Positions 51,856-55,157 of a stretch of DNA of 55,157 nt are shown here, one piece after another. Source of the stretch: Pseudomonadales bacterium (lineage in GTDB: Bacteria > Pseudomonadota > Gammaproteobacteria > Pseudomonadales > Alcanivoracaceae); NCBI GenBank assembly GCA_022360555.1, contig JAKSCQ010000128.1:1-55157 (forward strand). Reading direction: 5' to 3'. The notes under the pieces are model-generated. The model had not been told where the DNA came from, ran no database searches, and saw only the letters and a program-made list of their open reading frames with translations. Every line of letters begins with the position of its first letter. The first letter of the stretch is position 1. The translations under genes were made by a program, and so were the position numbers.

Positions 51856-52204
51856 GGGGTCGAATCCTCATTACCAGTTCATCCAGGGCCCAGCCCTCGC
51901 GCTCGTAAATGCGCCGCAGGCCGGGGCGCTGAATGTGTGTTCTCAAGCCCAGGCCCGCCGCCAGTGCCCGCCGGGTGACATGCTCGATCACCGGGCGGGC
52001 GCCCCGCCCTGCCCCGACCACAATCACCACCTCGTTCAGTTCCTGCCGCGTCACCATGTGGCCGGTGCCGCCGTCATGTTCCCAGCGCCACAGGTCACTG
52101 ATGCCCTGGGAAACTTCCTGCCGGATCACGTCCAGGTCGCCCCGTGCAGCCCCTTCCAGGGCCGCGCCGATTTCCGGCGTCCAGGGCACGCGGGTCACCC
52201 TCAT
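51842..52204 (-). CDS. GNAT-like small protein in capsid operon (120 aa)
   Basis: VIVVGAGRGARPVIEHVTRRALAAGLGLRTHIQRPGLRRIYEREGWALDE resembles GNAT motif A/B; start MRVTRV at 52204. Confidence 0.55.
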   Translation of the reverse strand: MRVTRVPWTPEIGAALEGAARGDLDVIRQEVSQGISDLWRWEHDGGTGHMVTRQELNEVVIVVGAGRGARPVIEHVTRRALAAGLGLRTHIQRPGLRRIYEREGWALDELVMRIRPHGQP

Positions 52205-52443
52205 TTTTTCTTGAAGACAAGAAACCAGATCAGCAGCGCCGCCACGGCCGCCAGGGCCAGCCACATGGGCCAACTGGCTTGCTGCCGATACAGGCCCTTG
52301 TTGGGGTTGCCGAAATTGAAGTCCTTGGACCCGGTGGCGACGTTTTGCTCGCCGTCGCTACCGCTGTACGCCGGTGCGGAGCTGGTGGCGCCCTGCAAGG
52401 CGTTGCCGCCCAGGGCCAGTGCTGCGCCCCCCATCAGATCCAC
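52201..52443 (-). CDS. Small C-terminal TM protein (80 aa)
   Basis: WPMWLALAAVAALLIWFLVFKKK. Confidence 0.65.
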   Translation of the reverse strand: MDLMGGAALALGGNALQGATSSAPAYSGSDGEQNVATGSKDFNFGNPNKGLYRQQASWPMWLALAAVAALLIWFLVFKKK

Positions 52444-52577
52444 CCCTTTTTGTAGGCCAGGTACCCGGCACCACCCAGCAGGGCCAGCGTGCCCAGGGTC
52501 TTGGCGCTATTGGTGACGGCCAGGGTGCCGCCGGCACCAGCCAGCAGCCCCAGACCACCCACGATCAGTAACGGCAT
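52434..52577 (-). CDS. Small hydrophobic protein (47 aa) MPLLIVGGLGLLAGAGGTLAVTNSAKTLGTLALLGGAGYLAYKKGWI
   Basis: Hand-translated, overlaps neighbour start; two hydrophobic segments; not in ORF track. Confidence 0.6.
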   Translation of the reverse strand: MPLLIVGGLGLLAGAGGTLAVTNSAKTLGTLALLGGAGYLAYKKGWI

Positions 52578-52579
52578 GA

Positions 52580-52873
52580 TCAGTCCTTAACAGCGGTATA
52601 GATCAGGAACCCCGCCAGCAGAGCGCTGCCCACCATGATGGGCACCTTGTACTGCTGCCAGACTTGCCCGGCCGGGTTGGTGGGGGTCGGCCCCACCGTG
52701 GTCGGGTTGGGTACCTGGTCCGGGATGGTTTCAGGGCGCGAGACGTTGGCCGGCTCTTCGTTCAGCTTGTTCACCACCTGGTTCTTGGCGGCGTCAAAGA
52801 CATCCCCGGCCGCATTGCCGAGGGTGTCCAGGCCTTCATCCAGCTTGCCCCAGATATCACCGAAGATACTCAT
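52580..52873 (-). CDS. C-terminal TM virion-type protein (97 aa)
   Basis: Amphipathic N-term, Pro-rich linker, TM VPIMVGSALLAGFLIYTAV. Confidence 0.65.
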   Translation of the reverse strand: MSIFGDIWGKLDEGLDTLGNAAGDVFDAAKNQVVNKLNEEPANVSRPETIPDQVPNPTTVGPTPTNPAGQVWQQYKVPIMVGSALLAGFLIYTAVKD

Positions 52874-52882
52874 GGCTCCCCC

Positions 52883-53722
52883 TTAGTCGCCCAGGACGCC
52901 CATGGTCTCCAGCAACATGGTGATGTTCTGCTGCCCGCTGGATGTCAGCAGGTAGCGGAAATCGTTGTAGCCGGCCAACTGGATGGGGTCGCCCCCGTAG
53001 CCGCGCTCGGTCTTGTCGATAACGACCATGCCGGACTGCGGCACCAGTTTGTTGTCCGACTGCAAGCGCTCGTTCAGGGCCTTGCTGCGCTCCCAGATAG
53101 AACGCAAATTCCGCTCCACCTTCACCTTGTCGATGGTCTCGCCCGACCCCTCGAACAGAAACGCCCGGTTCAGCGCGATGGTGGTGGGGCCGCCAAACGG
53201 GATGTCCGAAATCTCGAATTCACCCGCGCCAGACAGGTTCCGGCGGAACCGCTTGATGTGCATGATGGTGCCGGGGCCGTTGGCGCTCGGGTTCGCCTGG
53301 GTGGCATTCATTTCCAGGGCCGGGGCCGTGGCCGCCGGGTCGATATCAATTTCCACGTTAAACGCGGTGATCTGACGGCCGTCAGGGCCAGGCACCCCGG
53401 TGGTGATACCGGTTTCCACTTCGGCGGCCATGGTTTTCAGCTTCGACCGGATGAACGGAATGCGCAGGATGCCATTGGCGGGCGCCATGCCCATGTATTG
53501 GTTCATCTTGTCCCGCTCAGTGGCCGAGTACGTGTGAATGGCCTTGCCGTTGGCCATGACACGAATCTCGGTCATCTGGGCCAGCGTCACCCCGGAATAC
53601 ATCAGTTCCAGTTCCAGGTACTGCCGGCCAATCTGACACTTGAACGTGGCAGTCTGGCCCGCCGCCACCCCTTCCGGCGACGGTACGCGCTGCTCGATCA
53701 GGCTCATGTTTGCTACGGTCAT
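52883..53722 (-). CDS. Double-jelly-roll major capsid protein, PM2 P2-like (279 aa)
   Basis: VAAGQTATFKCQIGRQYLELELMYSGVTLAQMTEIRVMANGKAIHTYSA and FNVEIDIDPAATAPALEM...FEISDIPFG align well with my recollection of PM2 P2. Confidence 0.85.
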   Translation of the reverse strand: MTVANMSLIEQRVPSPEGVAAGQTATFKCQIGRQYLELELMYSGVTLAQMTEIRVMANGKAIHTYSATERDKMNQYMGMAPANGILRIPFIRSKLKTMAAEVETGITTGVPGPDGRQITAFNVEIDIDPAATAPALEMNATQANPSANGPGTIMHIKRFRRNLSGAGEFEISDIPFGGPTTIALNRAFLFEGSGETIDKVKVERNLRSIWERSKALNERLQSDNKLVPQSGMVVIDKTERGYGGDPIQLAGYNDFRYLLTSSGQQNITMLLETMGVLGD

Positions 53723-53731
53723 GACTGCCTC

Positions 53732-53848
53732 TTAGTCGTCGAAAATGAGTTCGTTGGCCGGCTCCAGGGCATCAATGTTCTTGATGGCCCAGATCACGGC
53801 GAGAGTGGCCACAACGGCCAGGCCGATGGTTTTATGCTGCGCTTTCAC
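53732..53848 (-). CDS. Small TM protein (38 aa, GTG start) MKAQHKTIGLAVVATLAVIWAIKNIDALEPANELIFDD
   Basis: Hand-translated; overlaps upstream ORF by 17 bp, 9 bp before MCP start. Confidence 0.55.
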   Translation of the reverse strand: MKAQHKTIGLAVVATLAVIWAIKNIDALEPANELIFDD

Positions 53849-53939
53849 GTTTGCGCTCCTTCAAATGCTCAATGATCAGGTAAGCCGCAACGCTGGCAGC
53901 GGCGCCAACTGCAAACTGCATCAGGTACTTTTTCTGCAT
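53832..53939 (-). CDS. Small TM protein (35 aa) MQKKYLMQFAVGAAASVAAYLIIEHLKERKRESAA
   Basis: Hand-translated; single TM and basic tail; first gene after terminator. Confidence 0.55.
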   Translation of the reverse strand: MQKKYLMQFAVGAAASVAAYLIIEHLKERKRESAA

Positions 53940-53991
53940 GGGTCCGCTCTCTGCGTTGTTGGTTTTTTCAGCAAACCCCAAACCGCAGGCA

Positions 53992-54018
53992 TAAAAAAAG
54001 CCCGCAAAATGCGGGCTT
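53992..54018 (-). terminator. Terminator AAGCCCGC-attt(t)-GCGGGCTT-TTTTT for the ATPase transcript
   Basis: Stem at 53998-54018 followed on minus strand by T7 run. Confidence 0.8.
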
Positions 54019-54053
54019 ACCTATAGGTTCGTACCGGTGGAAATTCGTTGATT

Positions 54054-54737
54054 TTAGTCGCTCCAGCGTACCCCTTTCGGGCTTTTCGCCTTGATGGTAA
54101 TCAACTCCGGCGCCTTCGCGCTGCCGTCATCCACATAGAACTGCAGCTTGTCCAGGGCCCGCAACTGATCCACCGTGACACCGATTTCCTCCGCCATCTT
54201 CTTAAGCTGCTTCAGGGTTTTCTGTTGGCCAACATACTTGTGCTCGCACTGCTCGAAATAGGTCTTGGGGATCTCCTGCGGCCGCTGGGTGGTGCCGTGG
54301 AAAACGCCCCCATACTTGCGCATCTCGTTCAGCAGGATCGCCGCCATGGGGGTGGCCTTGGCCGTGCTGATACTCACGGCTGACAGTTCCTCAGCCAGCG
54401 CATAGGTGCGGTACCGGCCATCCAGGGACCGCCAGACCGCCTCACACCACCATTCGTAGTTGTCCACCGTCCTGGGCCCGGAAAACGCTACCCGGAAACC
54501 GGCACCGGTTTTCAGGTTGCGCTCGATGCCCTTGCGCAGCGCCACCAGAAACCCCTTCTTTGTGCGGAAGTGGTCGCCCGGATGATCCGGCGCGTGGTCC
54601 CACAGGATCACCCGGGCGCCCCGCTTCGGAATCTTCGGGTTCTGTAGCAGCGCCTGAGACTTCCCCCCGCCACTAACGGACGTGTACAGGGTGTGGTCGT
54701 TCGGCCAGCGGCCGTCGGGGTTAGGCGGCGTCCACAC
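54054..54737 (-). CDS. Genome-packaging ATPase (FtsK/HerA-like, PM2 P9-type)
   Basis: TSVSGGGKSQAL P-loop-like, TYALAEEL Walker B, HGTTQRPQEIPKTYFEQCEHKYVGQQ sensor region; likely GTG start at 54737. Confidence 0.78.
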   Translation of the reverse strand: MWTPPNPDGRWPNDHTLYTSVSGGGKSQALLQNPKIPKRGARVILWDHAPDHPGDHFRTKKGFLVALRKGIERNLKTGAGFRVAFSGPRTVDNYEWWCEAVWRSLDGRYRTYALAEELSAVSISTAKATPMAAILLNEMRKYGGVFHGTTQRPQEIPKTYFEQCEHKYVGQQKTLKQLKKMAEEIGVTVDQLRALDKLQFYVDDGSAKAPELITIKAKSPKGVRWSD

Positions 54738-55157
54738 GTTTGGCGTCCCCCTCTGCGGCCCCGTTGTCGTCCTGGGAAAAATCCACCCGGCCGGCAGGCT
54801 GCGGCGCCGCACCGGTCTGCTGCTGGGCCCGGCGCCGGCGCTCCTCGATGATGCGGCGCTGTTCATCGGCCTTGTGTTTCTGTACCTGGACATAAACGGA
54901 AAAGCCAGCCGTGCCGATGGCCACGCCAAGGTCTATTTCTTCCTGGTATTTCTTCATCCAGGGCGGCGGCTCATAGTGATATTTTTTAAGCACCGGTGCC
55001 GCTTTATCGATCAGATTCTCCTTTTGTTTGTCGTCGATCTGCACATAAGGATATTTCGCCTCCAGGAGCTGACTGGTGAATCCAACGGCCATAGCTGCGC
55101 CCACACGCGCCGCTGCCAGCTCGGCGGCGTCCTGTTCGGCCTTCGCCTTGTCCGCCT
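54721..55157 (-). CDS. Membrane/charged-tail protein, start beyond window edge
   Basis: Frame is open through 55157 (ADKAKAEQDAAELAAARVGAAMAVGF...); TM-like LGVAIGTAGFSVYVQV and charged C-term. Confidence 0.55.
   Translation of the reverse strand, partial: ADKAKAEQDAAELAAARVGAAMAVGFTSQLLEAKYPYVQIDDKQKENLIDKAAPVLKKYHYEPPPWMKKYQEEIDLGVAIGTAGFSVYVQVQKHKADEQRRIIEERRRRAQQQTGAAPQPAGRVDFSQDDNGAAEGDAKRVDAA

Larger units (their letters stand above)
47856..55157. mobile_element. Partial PM2/corticovirus-like double-jelly-roll tailless prophage, left end at dif, right end beyond window
   Basis: P2-like capsid protein, FtsK/HerA-type packaging ATPase, cluster of small TM proteins, endolysin, spike-like protein; abrupt shift from host genes at dif. 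Confidence 0.85.

Noticed and set aside
52664-53875. 403-aa plus-strand ORF opposite MCP
   Set aside because: Antisense to the P2-like MCP; no recognisable motif and composition typical of shadow ORF.
47856-55157. Filamentous (inovirus) prophage at dif
   Set aside because: dif location and DUF3653-like gene are reminiscent of inoviruses, but a P2-like 279-aa capsid protein, lysin and spike gene fit a DJR phage; no pI/pIII/pVIII-like genes seen.

Overview
The window is a gammaproteobacterial chromosome segment (Alcanivorax/Oceanospirillales-like by overall feel; low-confidence taxonomic inference). About 0-47.7 kb is ordinary host DNA: a type II secretion gspH-M run, metH, pntB/pntAB/pntAA, ubiB-like kinase, tail-specific protease, alkB, corA, yaaA, an fnr/anr-usp-hemN group, a complete ccoNOQP-GHIS cluster, and an RND efflux pair. 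From about 47.83 kb to the right edge the content changes abruptly. There is a 28-bp near-perfect chromosome-dimer-resolution (dif/XerCD) site at 47828-47855. It is followed after ~200 bp by a compact, mostly minus-strand set of small genes that I interpret as a tailless, internal-membrane, double-jelly-roll (PM2/corticovirus-like) prophage. The set includes a P2-like major capsid protein (52883-53722), an FtsK/HerA-type packaging ATPase (54054-~54737), a likely spike/penton protein, a membrane-anchored M15 peptidase, many 35-100 aa single-TM proteins, and a 27-aa peptide that is half Lys/Arg. No integrase is visible in the captured 7.3 kb, and the element is cut by the window edge. The main hypothesis is a dsDNA DJR phage integrated at dif by hijacking host XerC/XerD. 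Independent support for a replication-terminus location is the one-sided orientation of GGGNAGGG (KOPS-like) octamers left of the site and the opposite orientation right of it. All similarity statements come from reading motifs and from memory of families; none were database-checked.
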